Part shown: positions 32,578 through 46,400 of the stretch, piece by piece
Numbering within the stretch: the first letter of the stretch is position 1
How the letters are laid out: every line of letters starts with the position of its first letter
NCBI GenBank assembly: GCA_015680685.1
Contig: MNCI01007938.1
Coordinates: forward strand, 259,005-323,004
Direction: 5' to 3'
DNA from: Gnetum montanum
Lineage: Eukaryota; Streptophyta; Gnetopsida; Gnetales; Gnetaceae
DNA: 64,000 bases
The notes under the pieces: model-generated
Told to the model about the DNA's origin: nothing
What the model saw: only the letters and a program-made list of their open reading frames with translations
Databases searched by the model: none
Made by a program: the position numbers and the translations under genes

Positions 32578-32765
32578 CTTGGCCACCATAGCTTTTATAC
32601 AAAGGCCACTTGTCAACTACAACTTCTTTATCTCCATAATGACCACTTGTCAACTAAATGGGCCACTTGTCAACTACAACTTTTTTATCTCCATGGTGAC
32701 CACTTGGCAACTAAATGAAGACACCTAGCAACTGAGTGAAGACACTTGGCAACTAATAGGTGGTG
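32578..32765. repeat. tandem array of CCACTTGTCAACTA-type units
   Basis: ACACTTGGC, CCACTTGTCAACTACAACTT, CCACTTGTCAACTAAATGG, CCACTTGGCAACTAAATGAAG and ACACTTGGCAACTAATAGG recur at 20-50 bp steps (about seven units), with a longer duplicated stretch containing CAACTACAACTT.TTTATCTCCAT and followed by (GGT)n near 32760-32776. It lies at the left, truncated end of TatB. Confidence 0.65.
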
Positions 32766-32819
32766 GTGGTGGTGGCCTCTCCTCTTCCTATAGCTTTGTA
32801 ACTACTTTATATTTCATCA

Positions 32820-33745
32820 CCTCCTCCCATGATGTAGTAGGAGAATGATGAAGTATGTCATTTACATAGCTTACTATGCCTCCCCTCTTGTATAGTATTC
32901 TGATAAGGCATGGGAAGCGGAGTGTCTTACTAATTTATCATTTTCTTTGAATAATTTTTCTATCTCCAAATAGATGAGATGTGGAAGGTTGACTAGGAAT
33001 TTTTTCATTATAGCGATGCATGCATGGGCTAAGAAGGTTTTGACCTTACTTGGCCTTACCATGGAGTTCAAGTGATAGGCTACAATTTTGAAATATATGC
33101 ACTCCACCTTGGTGAGTGCATTGTGCTCCTTATGGTCTACCCAATAGCAACATTGGATCCATTTTTTTTTACTTCTAAGTCCATCTAAGTTGATATTTCT
33201 ACTAACATTGTCCTAGTATCAGGTAAACCAAGCGCCTTTGCAATGGCTTCAACCAAGTAGAAGATGGTGATCTCTTTGATTTTTAATAGATGCATCTTCC
33301 TACCAATTTTTCTAGAACATGTAAGTCTCCCTCCTATACCATTCTCTACTAGAGGAAAGAATGGGCCACATGGGAGAGCCTTGTAGTTGTGTGTGAATTT
33401 CCTTGGGCACTAACTCTAAGAAGGGTTCAAATTTAAGTTCTTAGAGAATCAAACTCTGGATGTCCTTTCTTTGGATCTTTTCTAAGCATGCCTCTTTTTT
33501 TGTGACCTCTAAGTTAGGTCTTGGCCTTATAGCCTCATCCTACCTAGGCTAGCCAATTTTAGTAATGGGAATATACCAAATAGATTTCACTTTGGGATCC
33601 TCCCGAAGAGGTTCCATTGTATGAGTTGCTTTGGCCTCTTATTCTTGGGGCTTTCATTACTAATAGTGGTCCCTTTCTCCTTGTGGCCACTTTTCCCTTG
33701 GTTGGGAAGGTTCTCTAGCCAGTTCTCCCTTCTTTGGTGCATTTT
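32820..33745 (-). pseudogene. TatB post-integrase frame (N-terminal part)
   Basis: Minus-strand text from about 33745 downward (frame pieces with NLPNQGKSGHKEKG, YLVEAIAKALGLPDTRTMLV near 33190-33270) runs parallel to TatC 51521-50500 (YLVKAIIQALGLPDIGTKLV). The frame 33107-32874 (MECIYFKIVAYHLNSMVRPS, KKFLVNLPHLIYLEIEKLFK) matches TatC 50900-50700. The domain recalls the 'putative plant transposon protein' domain seen in Athila/Tat env-like regions, by pattern and not by search. It is cut at about 32820. Confidence 0.55.
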
Positions 33746-35640
33746 TTGACCACAAATGTCACTATGGATTAGTGTTTTCTTGTATAAACCTTAGTTCTTT
33801 TCTGATACCTTTCTTATTGGGTTAGGTTATACTTAGGTTTGTTTATGATCTTGGTAGGTTCATTATTTGATTATTTTTTTATTCATTAGCCACCAAAGTT
33901 TTTTTGTGAGGTTCACTTGGTTTGCACTAGGATCTTAATATTATTTTAATGATTAAACCTTAGGAAGTTAGAAAAATTTTGAAAATTTTTCTATCATAAG
34001 CCAAAGGTTTATGGTTCCCACAACATAAAGCTTACCTCTAATTTCTAGGAGATCAAAGAATGAGATATATTGAGTGAGAAAATTATAAATCATGGTTCTT
34101 GGAAGGTTTTTGGACTTTGCAAATGGAAAAAAAATCCTCTCACATTTGAAGGAAAATGTGAAAAAATGACTAAGTATCAACACATATTGATAGTATTTTT
34201 GTTGTGCGTCAAAGCATTTGGCTACATCAATGGGGATGTGTTAACAAAGCTATTTTCAATATTTTTCCAATTAAATAATAGTCTAAAGAAAGCCAAAAAA
34301 TCCTATAAGGATGTCAAAACATCAAAGATAACATGAGATTACTTGAAAAGGGGAAAAAGGAAATTTGAAGAGAAAATTTTAATATGCCAAGGTGTTGCAA
34401 AACTAGATGTTTATGTGATGTTATGATGGGATCAATTGCAAAATTACCAAGGGATATTAGGTTTAACCAAACAAGATCAAGAAGGATGTAACTAAATATG
34501 TCCCAAAGTAGGCTGATGTCATTAATGTCCTTGCATGCCCTCATACCAAGGAGTCTGTAAGCCCTGAGGATGATGAATGAGCATTATTAGTTAAGATCAA
34601 ATCCACACAAGAAATTTTCAAGGGATTATCACATATCAAAATGGACATAGTAATTGATCATGGTAGGGGGTAATGAGGTAGTCAATGATAGGAGTAGAAG
34701 GATAGGAAAGAGAAAATGGAATAGAGCCTCACATCCTAGTCACATGAAGTCCATGTGGTAGGTGTGATTAAGATGACTAAATATTATCCCATCCTTAGTT
34801 GTAATCAAGTTCATCCACTTGCAATGAGCTCACATTATCTTCTTCAAACTATCTAAACCCCTAGAGCTAACGACTACTCCCAAGGATCAACCACCACTCC
34901 AAGTAGAAAAGAAAAGAGAAGCAAGAAGATAAGAAGAACCTTAGTTAGAGGTCTGACTTTAGGCATGGGCAACATGTCTTTCAAGACCCATAACCAATTG
35001 TTATAACCCATTATTGTGTCTAAGGGGTGTGCTTTGCATTTTTATGTGTATTTGTTTTTTTTTCATGGGAACCATACCATGTAAAGACATGCTTCATGTT
35101 ATTGGTCGATAGTAGAAGTGGTGAGAGACTAATAAGAATACCCATAAAAACTTAAGGTACTTGGGTACAAAAGATGATAAATTCCATTAAAGCCATACCC
35201 TTGTCAATTCCACTTGGTCTATTCTAAGTTCGTTAAGTATCAAAGTCATTTATTCTTTAGAAGTTGTAGTTAGGAAAGGATCTCATGCTTCCAAGATGAA
35301 AACCCCTCATAGAATTGAGTGGAATGGGTGGATGATATGTACTCACTGCCTAACACCATCAAAAAATTAATGCTCCATTAATCAATTTCATAATCCAAAA
35401 ATTAAATCTAGTCAATAAGAATAAATCTAAATATTAATTGCAATTTTAAATAAACTTCCAGTAGTAGTAGCTATGGTAAAAATGAAAGATTCTTGATGAA
35501 CAACAAAGAAGAAAAAAATGTGTAACGAGAAATAAAAAAGGGAAAAATATATAAAATAAGTTGCAAAATATTCAAGAAAATTAAAAAATGTATAAAGAAT
35601 GGTATAAAACAAAATATTTAAAAAACTAAGTAGCCATGAC
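33746..35640. other. TatB region between integrase and post-integrase frame
   Basis: About 1.9 kb without recognised domains. The open frames at 34070-34336 plus and 34544-34314 minus look incidental. The matching interval in TatC is 51522-53000. Confidence 0.4.
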
Positions 35641-36950
35641 AAAATCTTAACATGAATGGCCATCTCCCCCACAACTAAATTTGAATGAGGTGATCCATAA
35701 GATAGAGCATACTTGACCATCGATTCAAGTATTTGTGCCATTGGTTATTCTTGATTCTTGGAAAGGTTTCACTTATTATATGTTAACTAGAAATTTTTTG
35801 TTTGGCTTAGAAGAGTGATAAATTGTCATGACCCTAGATGAAAAAGTTGCATGGATAATATAAGGTCCTTCCTATAGCATTTGGATTTTTGTTCATTATT
35901 GTACATGCATGGGATTTTAGTAAAGAACCTTATCTCCTAGTTGGAATTTAACTTTTCATATTCTTAAGTAATGACATTATTTGGTATGTGCCTTGTGCAC
36001 TTCATTCATGGGTAAGGCTACTAATTAGTTCTTGTCTAGTACATTTAGTATCATTAATTTTTCTTTTTGTGCTAGAATTTGATTAAGGTCAAGTTCACAA
36101 GCTGTTGAAAATGTACAAATCTCTGTTTAGATTGGAAGAGTTGGTATTTTTTTGTAAACTAACTAAAAATGAAAATAACCAATAGGAAGTCTCAAAGTTG
36201 ACTAATAAGCCCATAGAGAATTGTTGAGTTTTGTGCTCTAGTGTTTCCTATATTTTCTAATCATATAGGTTAGTATTCTAGTTATTTCCCTATTGGTAAT
36301 TTTTTCTTGATCATTAACTTAGGGATGGTATGGAGTTATAAGTTTGTGTTCTACCTCCAAGAGTTGCATTAGTTTTTAAAAATTTTCACCTCTAAAATAT
36401 ATTTCATTTTAAAAATTAGTGTCCTTGGCACACCAAACCTATTTACCATCTTCTGTTGTTCAAACCATTCTATTATAGAGGATGAACAATTGGTAACGAT
36501 AGTAGCTTTAGATCATTTTGTGTAGTAGTCAATTCCTATGATGATGTATACCTTTTCATTGGACAAGGGATTGATGGACCTCATGAAATCAATGCCCTAG
36601 AGATTGAAAGGCTTTAGTGGTTGAATCCACTATTTCAACCCTTCCATCATATAGTTATTCCTCCTTCTCATTTGCAATGTTCACATGAATGGAAGAACTA
36701 ATCAGCATCCCTAAAGATGAATGGCTAGTAATATCCTACTATGAGGATTTTAATGGTTGTTCCTCTCCTAGCATAATCACCCCCACAAGGACCCTTGTAG
36801 GCATCATGGATGATCTAAATTTGATCACTATTGGGCATGCACCATCATACTAGGCCATTGACACAAACCTTATAAAGATTATCCTTGATCTCCATGTAGT
36901 GTTTGGCTTGGTGAAGAAATTAGTGTTTCTTCCTAGTATCCCATTCCTAT
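35640..36950 (-). pseudogene. TatB integrase (decayed)
   Basis: The minus strand reads GIDFMRSINPLSNEKVYIII (about 36600-36540; first catalytic Asp kept), WFEQQKMVNRFGVPRTL (about 36460-36410) and ITNREITRILT near 36250, and the C-terminal NPMHVQ, EGPYIIHATF, VMTIY near 35930-35820, ending CGGDGHSC at about 35655. The zinc-binding part lies near 36750-36830. Stops and frameshifts are frequent. Confidence 0.7.
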
Positions 36951-37099
36951 GGTAGCTTCTAGTTGAGTAGATAGGAAGGAAGTCCTTGGACTAATCAATA
37001 TCTTTAGGACTTTACATTTCAACAATTTTAACAAAGAGGAATTTATCTAGAAATTAGTTAAATTAAGGTCTTTCATCCTCTTTGTTGTTCCATCATAAG

Positions 37100-38260
37100 A
37101 AAGATAAGTGGTTAGTGACCACATTCTTAATTCCCTTCCTATCCACCATAGTGAGATCGAACTCTTGTAGAATCACCAGCCACCATATGATACAAGGTCT
37201 CACCATTGGTTTATTAATGAGGAACTAGATAGCACTATGATTTGTGTGCACAAAAACTTGATATCCAACCACATAGTGCCTGTGTTTTTCTAAGGCATAC
37301 ACCCTTTCCATAAACTCTTTTTCTATAGTGGTGTAGTTCAATTGTGCTTCCATAATGCTTCAACTTATACAATAGATATAGTAATGATGTTTTTGATCAT
37401 CCGATTATGTAAGAATAACTCCCAAATCATAATTGGATGCATTAGTCATAATGTGAAATGGCCTAGATCAGTTGAGCACATGTAGAATTGGAGTTTCTAC
37501 AAGCTTTTGTTTTAATTATTGAAATTCATTCTCACATTTCCTAGTTTAAGTGAAAGGTTCATCCTTCTTTATGAGATCCACCAATGGTTCTTGATGAAGT
37601 GCTTGTAGTAATTAGTATGGACAAGAAATGACCTTACATCTTTCACCATTTCAGAGTACCAAGTGATTCCTTGGATGACATGTACTTTTTTTAGGTCCAC
37701 CTCAATCCCTTTCCTTAAAATTCTATGCTTAAGTAAAATTTCCTCCTAGATCATCAGATGGCTCTCTCTTTAGTTCAACTTTAAATTAGTCTCCATTTAG
37801 CATTAAAGTACCTACTTAAGGCAATCATAACTTACTCGAATGTGGCACCTTAGGTAGAGAAAACTTTTACCCTACTATCAATTTGTTGTTGGAAGAAGCT
37901 GAGGATCAACCGTTGGAATGTAGCAAGGACATTACATAGGTCAAATTACATCTTTATATATGAAAAAGTCCCCTAGTGACTTGTGAATGTAATTTTGACC
38001 TAATCCTCTGATGCAATCTAGATTTGGTTATAGCCACTATAACCATCTAGAAAGCTATAATAGAAATGCTCTACTATGGTATTCAACACTTGGTCAAAAA
38101 ATGACAATGAAAAGTGATCCTTATAAGTTTCCATGTTCAATAGACATAAGTTTATACAAACTCTCCATTTTTCCTCTTTCTTTGAAAAAAATGAATGAGC
38201 TAACCCATTTTCTATCTACAATTAGGGAGATGAACCTAGTCTTGTGAAGTTGTTCAATAT
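37100..38260 (-). pseudogene. TatB reverse transcriptase-RNase H (active site deleted)
   Basis: RT blocks KWRVCINLCLLNMETYKDHF, FFDQVLNTIVEH, FLDGYSGYNQI and ATFQRLILSFFQQQIDSRVK (38190-37870) match TatA. The text then reads VFST, so the MDD catalytic residues are deleted. RNase H: AQLNYTTIEKEFMERVYALE, GYQVFVHTNHSAI and LVILQEFDLTMVDRKG (37350-37120). The domain could not function. Confidence 0.75.
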
Positions 38261-38449
38261 CCTCTTTGATAATTTGTTTAAATTTGGGGGTTCAACCTAT
38301 GTTATGGCTGCCTCTTTGGCTTAATGAAGGAATATGTATAGATATAGTGTTGGCATATCCATGGATTAACTTCTATAAGCTCTTGATATGATCAAGCAAA
38401 GGTTGTTGGCCATTTGTTCATCACCTTCAACAACTTCTATTTTTGTTCT

Positions 38450-39300
38450 AGAGAAAGTGTGGCATTGATGATTACCAACTTTCCATTGTTAAGAAAGGAA
38501 TATTCTATTGTTATTGATAAAGCTTTTAGTTCAAGGGATTCTTGTTTGAATTAATTTGGGATTTTCAACTCTCCCTAATTCATCTCACTTTGTGTATGGA
38601 AGAGTTGGCAATGGAGTTTCTCCATTTCATCCATGTTCTTAACATAAGTACTAGTGAGGCACTCAAATGGTTTCATGCACATAGTGGACTCAACTTGATA
38701 ATTTATTATCAGCAACTAGGTACCTCCTTATTTTTTGGCTACTACATACAAGTACTTTCAAACTACTACTGTTTTGGCATATTATTTACATACACGAAAT
38801 GATGTATCCTTGATTGTTCATAGTTTTTGCATGTAATGGCACCTTGTATCACTATATGTGATGCATGAAATCCTTTTCTTCTTAACTTTGTCAAAATTAT
38901 TTTTCTTGAAAATATCCAAGGAAAGGTCTTAGATCCTCATCATGACATCAGTCATACTTGGCTATGTCCTCATCATAATGATAGGAAAGTCTCCTTTACA
39001 ATTTTTCTCATGGATTACAAGAAAATTAGTAGGATAGAACCATCCATAGATGATGGTCATAATTTTCTCCACTAGCCCTAAAGGAATAGTAGTGGACTAA
39101 TCTACTAGCTCTAATCTGATGTATCTCTTCTTCAAAGGAGAAAGGTTCCTAGCCATGTATCTCTGCCAACCTTCATATGAGGAGATGTATGATTTGAAGG
39201 TGGATCAGTAGTATTATTGAAGGTAGAAATAGTAGTGTTAGTAGCCATAGATGTTTATGAGGGCATTGAGGAGCTATTTCTACTAAAGAATGGCCTCTTG
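38450..39300 (-). pseudogene. TatB protease region (poorly preserved)
   Basis: By position between gag and RT this should hold the protease. Scattered stretches align with TatA and with TatC 53870-54000, but the catalytic motif was not read with confidence. Confidence 0.35.
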
Positions 39301-39899
39301 CAAGGCTTTAGTTTAGGATGACTTGGATGGATACCCAGCTATAGATTCACCACCCAAGTAGTATTTGATTGTTATAGCTATGTGGAGATTTCACCCTGCA
39401 TGGATGGAATATGTGATAAAGATGTAGTTGATTGTGGTGTAGGAGTTGATAAGTGCTAAAGAGGATGAAAAGAAAAACAAACCTCCCCCCCTTAGAAAAT
39501 ATGCTTTGTAGTATTCTATAGGGTAGAGGCATGGCTAGAGAAGTCACATAAGGATATAGACTGTTGGACATAATATCCATAAGGATCATGTTGCCTGTAG
39601 GAATATTACTACTATGGTGGTGGCATCCTTCCTAATTTTGGATGTTTCCACTATCGATACTGGTCCTAAGGATGTAGTGGTGCTTCACTTGGATAATATG
39701 TTTGTTAGTGGAACTTCTACCTATAGTCACCTTGTGGTTAAGGTAACCACATGGGTGTTTTCCACTTTACCGATCTATAATTTAAGACATAGATCCTAGA
39801 TTCCTCCAGATGTGATACTACTAAACAACATCCCTTAGGATGTTTTTACTAGTAGATATTGCATCCAATATCATTTTTTTTAGGTTTTGCAACTTCTTT

Positions 39900-41640
39900 T
39901 ACTATTTCAGCTTTACCCTTATTTTTGTAATAACCCTTCTTTGCATCCTTTTACTTCCTTCCTTCTTGACCACTACTCCCTTGGTTTCTTCTTTCCTTTG
40001 TAATTTCTAGAACTATTTGAAACTTCTCATCCAAGGAGTCTCACATCTTATCCATCATAGTTGATATTTCAGTGATAGAGTTTTGTATTGGCAACGTTTT
40101 CCTCTACATAATTTCATTAAGTAGTGCTTCCTCCTCAAGGTCACAAAAATGCACCTCCCTTTGTGGAGGAGTCCCTATGATACTCTTATATACTTTCATG
40201 TTTTTTGAGCTCTCCTTTCTCTTTGGCCACCTGATCTATTAACCTTTAAATCTAATGAAACCATAGCTTAGAAAGTCTTGCTTAGGCATAGATCCCAAAT
40301 ATTTTTCTTATTTTTTTCTTAATCCCATCTATGATATGGTAGAGCTTATCCATTTGGGAGTCTCCAAATCCTAGCCATTAGTGTAGAAGAGAATAGTACC
40401 TTCCCAGGGTTACATCCAAGGATTCATGATTGTCTTGTTTTCATCCTTGAATTTATCTCCACAAGCTAGACACTTTGAAGTATGTTTGGTATTTTTCATT
40501 AAACAGTTCTAATATAGTAATTTAATTGCAAATGGATTCTAATTCCAAGGACTAGTACTAGCTTTTAGCTTCCTTGATGAGTATCGTTGGGAATAGCTTC
40601 AACTTTTGCCATTAGTTCTCTATGTTTTGTAAGACACGGGCATCATGAAAGACTTGAAAATGATTTTGTGCATCTAAATTGTATCCCCCTTAAACCTTGA
40701 AAATATTATTCATATCCAACCTCTTGATTTGGCTATCTTTCAAGTGTCTTTTAGGTATTCACATTACCTTTGAAATGTTTAACATGTTTCAAGTAGCTAG
40801 CAAAGGCTCATCATAGTCATGATGATCATGGTGGCCCCTATTATGACCATGATGTCTATGATGAGTTTTGTTATGTCTTCTTTCATGATAACACTCCTCC
40901 CCTTGTGGTTGTCCTTTCCCATGTTTTTGATCATCTTGGTGGCACCTACATTCATTTCTATTCCACCAATCATTTCCAACGCAATCTTGACTGCTCTCCT
41001 TTTTTTTCTTAGCTCCTCTTACTCCTATCAAATTTTGATGAAGAAGATGATGAGTGTGATGAAGAAGAAGGAGCACTAGGGGAATGATTCTTGCTAGTTC
41101 CTCTTCTTTGGTCCCTATCCTAGTCAGCTTACCTTTCTTTTTCTTTTTTCTTATACTTGTTATTATCCTTGTTCTTTGATGTGTGGCTTGGATTCCTATC
41201 TCTTGAGGCTTTGTGGTCTTGAGAACTAGTCTTTTTCTCACCAAGGTTATCCACAATTGACTAAAACCATTGGTTAAGGGTTTCTTCATCATAAAAAGAA
41301 GGAGAATCTATGCATTGGAATTGGCCTGAAAAGAATTCCTCCCCTTCCTTATGCTACTACCAAAAATAACTTGGTTGGAATCCTCTTACCCTTAGAGGCT
41401 TTGTAGCATGCCTTCTCCTAGAAATCTTTCTTACACTAGGCATTAGTAGGATGATAATATTAATAATTATGGTCTTAGACCTCATGCTCTACATTAAGTA
41501 TAGTGATGTCAAGCTTGATGAGATTGTTCATCAACATGTCAGGAATAGGTTTTTTTATTAGTAACACAATGTTGTCTTCCATATTCCTCTAGTGTAGTTG
41601 TTGGTGTTAATGCAAGATTAAGATGAAATATAGATTATAT
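39900..41640 (-). pseudogene. TatB gag (decayed)
   Basis: The His-rich linker HERRHNKTHHRHHGHNRGHH then DHHDYDEPLLAT lies in the frame 41292-40789. It is followed by IPKRHLKDSQIKRLDMNNIF and GGYNLDAQNHFQVFHDARVL (about 40770-40620), the same capsid core as TatA. Near 41540 NIVLLIKKPIPDML corresponds to the conserved N-terminal GNI.LPP block. Confidence 0.7.
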
Positions 41641-41885
41641 GGATCCAAATGAATGTAGATAATACAAATTTTTTGGGGTGCTTTTGGGACCTTCTATCTC
41701 TAATTAGATTTTCTTGTAAATGGTGGAGATTCATCCCTGTGAGAAGTCATGGTAGCTCTTCCTAAAAATAGTATGCTTGTTGGTGTGTTATTATTTTATT
41801 AATGTTTTCTCATTTCTTGGTCCTTTACAATGTCTTTGTATAATTTCATAGTCCTTTTTTACTTAGTGCACCTCACTAAAATAAA

Positions 41886-41904
41886 TCCTTGGCAATGGTG
41901 CCAA
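41886..41904 (-). promoter_or_regulatory. TatB primer-binding site (tRNA-Asp type)
   Basis: The minus strand reads TTGGCACCATTGCCAAGGA next to the LTR. It agrees with TGGCGCCGTTGCCGGGGA at most positions. Confidence 0.75.
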
Positions 41905-42351
41905 TGATGAGTAGCACGTATATCCTACGCTGAACCATATGAATCACAAGCATGCACTAGCGATCTAGTCAAATTAAATTGTTGGTAAGAAAGATTTAGG
42001 CTAATCTACACACTGCAATGAATGCCAAAAATCTTTTCTTTATTTTCATTCACATCAAAGTGTTTAGGTACATAATGCTTGAATAAAGATCCATACAATC
42101 TCTTTGATTTACACTATGGGCACTCAAATGGAAAATATTCTAACTCTAGAAATAACAAACTACAACATATTTGCTACACTATGGACTTAATGTGTCATAA
42201 ACGTGTTTGATACTTGTATTTATATAGGCTTGACTATTTCTATGTCAATGCACATCACCATGCATCAACAAAAATATGTTGACAAGGCTACATCAATGAG
42301 GTTGCACCAGCGCATGCCCGTCAATGCAACTAGTTGACCTATGCTTCATCA
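41905..42351 (-). repeat. TatB 5' LTR
   Basis: Plus-strand ends TGATGAGT...CTTCATCA, 447 bp by these ends. It has the poly(A) stem-loop at 42037-42090 (TCTTTATT/AATAAAGA, 8 bp) and a TATA-like region near 42221-42229 (minus). The outer end is inferred from the terminal CATCA because no second LTR is present to confirm it. Confidence 0.65.
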
Positions 42352-43308
42352 ATAGCATTCAATTATTCCTAAGAACATGAAAAATTATAGCTAAGATTAT
42401 TGTGTGATTTTCTCAAGCTTTTTTTCATCCAATGATGCTAACATTTAGCATATCCTCTTTTCCTTATAAATATAAATAGGTAAGCTAATAACAATATCAC
42501 ACTACTTGTGAAGAGACTTTATATAAACACATACATTAGGTAGCACTATTATTATATTCATAGGACTATCCATACAAGACTAGCAAAAATAAAAATTATC
42601 ATTTCTACTATGACTTGAGTTGTATGGACTCATTGATATCCATAGAGTGAAAAATTTTATGTAAATATTTTTTGACAACTTATGCATTTGTGTATACTAG
42701 AAATGTGAAAAATCAAGCTATGCCCATCCAAAGCTTATGACAACTAAAACACTGTGCAATAATATTTTCATTTATATTTATTTTTATTCATAGTAGCAAG
42801 CTACATCATGGCTATTATGATTTTGAACTAATAAATCTTCAATGTGATATCCTCCATTAGCAATAAGGATCATGCAATCATCTCTTCATTACTTAAATCA
42901 TCCATATTAGTATTTGCTATCATCATTTTGTCAAGATCTTTCTATAGAATGAATTGGAAATATTGTTCATAATAAGAATTAAGATTATCATTAAATTGCG
43001 TTTCTACATTTTTTATTATCATTGGAGCAGGAAAATGTTAGAGTTATCTAGTATCTAAGATAATAATAATTTGCAAACATGCATGCATATATATGATGAT
43101 AATGGAATGTTTTGTTGTATAGGTTACATTTATAATAAAATTTATTCAACATATTTATTAAGTGGATTTTATAAATGTGATATGTCAAATAAATACTAAC
43201 ATCAATGCTAAAAACTGTGTTTATCTATAGTGACATTAGGATAAATACAATGGTTGATGCAAGAACATACATGATGATTTTATTCAAGTAGTACATATAC
43301 ATGGAGGG

Positions 43309-43450
43309 GATAATGTTGTATAGAATTTACATGATCAAAAAGATAAATAATGAAAGAACATTTCATCAATAATTAAGGAGATAATGCTATATAGAATTTA
43401 CATGATCAAAAAGAAATATAATCAAAAAAGATCTCATTAATAATTAAGGG
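43309..43450. repeat. tandem duplication, period about 71 bp
   Basis: TAATGTTGTATAGAATTTAC at 43311 and TAATGCTATATAGAATTTAC at 43382 start two copies. Both continue with ATGATCAAAAAGA and end in ATTAATAATTAA-like text. The copies differ at about 15% of positions. Confidence 0.7.
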
Positions 43451-46400
43451 ATTTTCTGACAATAAGTTTATGATGTCCTTAGCACTCTCTACTAGACTAT
43501 TCTCTATAGTTGCATTTCTTATTAAAGGTAGGTTCAATGATGCCTAATGTATCAAAGATGGTTCTTGCATCATGATCTCCTCGACAACTAAGGGGTTTAC
43601 TACTACAAAGTTGATGACATCTTCAGCCCTCTCACATATTGCAAGAGGTAGGTTTTATGATTCTTGTTGTGCTAAATATAATATTTGCAATGATTATTTT
43701 ATCAATTTATAATTGGTAATAATTTCAATAATATTGGTTGAAGCTACAAAATTTCATGGGGTTTCCTTCACTAATATTTTGAATGATATTAACCTATGCT
43801 TCTCATCAACCCTAGCCTTCACATAAGCTCCCTTTTCTATTTTCTCATATTCCTTCTTATTAATAGATGGGAGTATTTTTAAAGATTGCAAAGACCTAAA
43901 TCAAGATAGAGCAATAAATATAATACCTACAATATTTTTGATTCCTATGTCCACAATAGTATTAGAAAGTATTAGACTTTGAGATTTGTGTATCATCAAT
44001 GATCATGTAAGCTTCCAAGGTAGTTGCCTCTTCACACCCTTGGTGATAGGCACTATGGGCACATGTCAAGATTAAGCTACTTGAATGATGGACCTTGGCA
44101 TTTTGGAAAGTTAATGATTACATAATGTGACAGTTGGGGAGACACTTTATTTCTAGTGTAAATAATGCTTGTGATCATTTCCTTGGTACCTGTTGGTGAT
44201 AATTTTGAAATACTTCTATTTCCTTTTTTCTTTCCTAGCAATATGAAACTAATAATGGAAAAAGCTCTACTTAACACCAATGTTTATCTCCTTCTTGCAA
44301 TGAAAATCACTAGGCTCAAAGTTCTTTCAAAACTTAAGTTTATGTATTTTTTGGTATCTAGAAACACCAAGGCTCAAATATCTCTAAATAAACTTAGTGG
44401 TTACAGAGAACTATGTGTCTTGGACTAACATTTAGTTTAAATTTTACAATATTATGTTTTGAAAGCTTAACAGCTAATTGTAATTTTATGAAAATATTTA
44501 GCCCCTTTTTACTCTATTCTATAAGTAAACAAATTTCCAACTGCATCAAAGCTACTTAGTATATATAATCTTGATCATGTGCTACCTATACTAATTATCC
44601 TCTCATCTAATGCTTAAGTGAAATTTGACAAATTTGTTGCCAATCTTTCCTACAAAGAAAATTCTAGAAAAAATACTAGAAATAGAGTGAGATTCAATGG
44701 GTTTTGAAAAGTATAATAGTAAAATTGCATACAATCTTAAATATTGAGATGAGTCATTTTTAGCATGAATAAATACTTTCGAAAATAAAGTTCAAATAAG
44801 CCAATAATACCAAAAACTATTGAACCCATAGGTTAAACAAGCAATTAAACAATTTCAAGAGATGAACTGTAAGGCACACTAAGAGCTTGATTACTAGCTA
44901 AGAAACTATAATAAAGTATGAAGATAAAAATAACTCACTAAATAGAAGTAAATAGGCTAAAGCAAATTCAAACTTTTAAAACATCATTATACAAAGACCT
45001 TTCAATTGTTAATCCCTCCTAGCTTTTTTCCTTTTGAATATGATCCTTATTAAACAAATATACTATAGGCTTTATATAGAAACCTTTGATAGTTACAATC
45101 ATTATAGAATTTTAAAGCTATAATTGCCTCATTTTCTCGTCATATAATTGTAAACCATTAGACAACTATTCAACCTCTAGAAAAATTCATCTCATCTTCT
45201 GAATCTAGAATCCTTCTACTAATAACTATTATATTAATTTCCCATGATTGAGAAGATCTTTAATGGCTTGATTCATTGTATCCATTTCTATACTATTAAG
45301 CTCTTTGAAAACATCCTCAGCTCCTAACACACCTAAATTTGATTCTATTATTGAGTTAGTTGTTTCTATTATCACAACCTTGTACTAGAAGAAGCCTATT
45401 CCAAATCAAGCTTCTTTTTAGTAGATTCATTCATAATTTCTATAATTACCATCATTAACATATCCAAGAACCCTTGTTTTTATGATAGCAATACTTCTCT
45501 TTTCACTCTAGCTAGGTCATATAGCTCTTGGGTTCTTCTCTTCATTTTCACCAAAATAGTTTGTTTTTCCTTGATTTCCACAATTTCTTCTTTAGTTTTT
45601 CATACCCATTATCTATTGTAATTAACTATAGTAATTACTTCTTTTATGTTCAATAGAGCTAGGTAAGAATAATCTAGGGCTTTTTTCTTCTTAGCCTATT
45701 CTAATTCTAAACTAGTGATGGCTAATCTTTCCTTCATTCAAGCTACTTCTTACTCCTTATCTTCTTGCAATTATTTCTTGATAATCATCATTACTCTTAG
45801 TTTTTTATTCCTCTCTCTTAACCCTCTCACTTCTTTCTATATCCTGAATGTCTCTTATTCATTTTGTAATAGAAGCTCTTTAAGTTTCGCTATATGACCA
45901 TTAGCTATTTGCCCCATATCCTTGATCAAAGTAGCTATGATTTTCAACATGTCTTCATGTGACATCACAAGCTTTTACTTCCATATTTGTGGATCACCTT
46001 CTTTGTATTAGAAGATAATACTTGCTTCTATTTCTAGCTTAGTAGAAAGATTTTGGATTAATAATAATTCTACCTTTCTTTTTGTTGATCTTGAAAGATC
46101 ATGTTGCTCCTTTCATCAAGTATCCCAAAGGAAAATTGAGGATAGTAAGAGAAAATAATGATCTTTCTCCTTCTTTTTGTTGTTGTTATTGTAGTCGTAG
46201 CTCTATCAGTCTCTACTACTCTAATAGCTACTACTGTTATAGCTCTTTTAATCTTTCTTGCTCCTACAGCTGCTACTATTGTAACCCTTTCCTTGCTCTG
46301 TCTTTATCAACTCTTATTTCTCTCATGGACTTGACTCTTGCATATTCAGCTCCATTAAGAGGAAACCTTTCATTAGGCATTGCATTTTCTAGTTTTACTA

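Larger units (their letters stand above)
32820..42351 (-). mobile_element. Tat-like Ty3/gypsy element 'TatB' (3' LTR missing)
   Basis: The minus strand carries, from right to left, 5' LTR (41905-42351), tRNA-Asp PBS (41886-41904), gag, protease, RT, RNase H, integrase and part of the post-integrase frame. Similarity to TatC ends near 32820 and no 3' LTR follows, so the element is truncated there. All frames have many stops. Pol text is closest to TatA. Confidence 0.8.
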
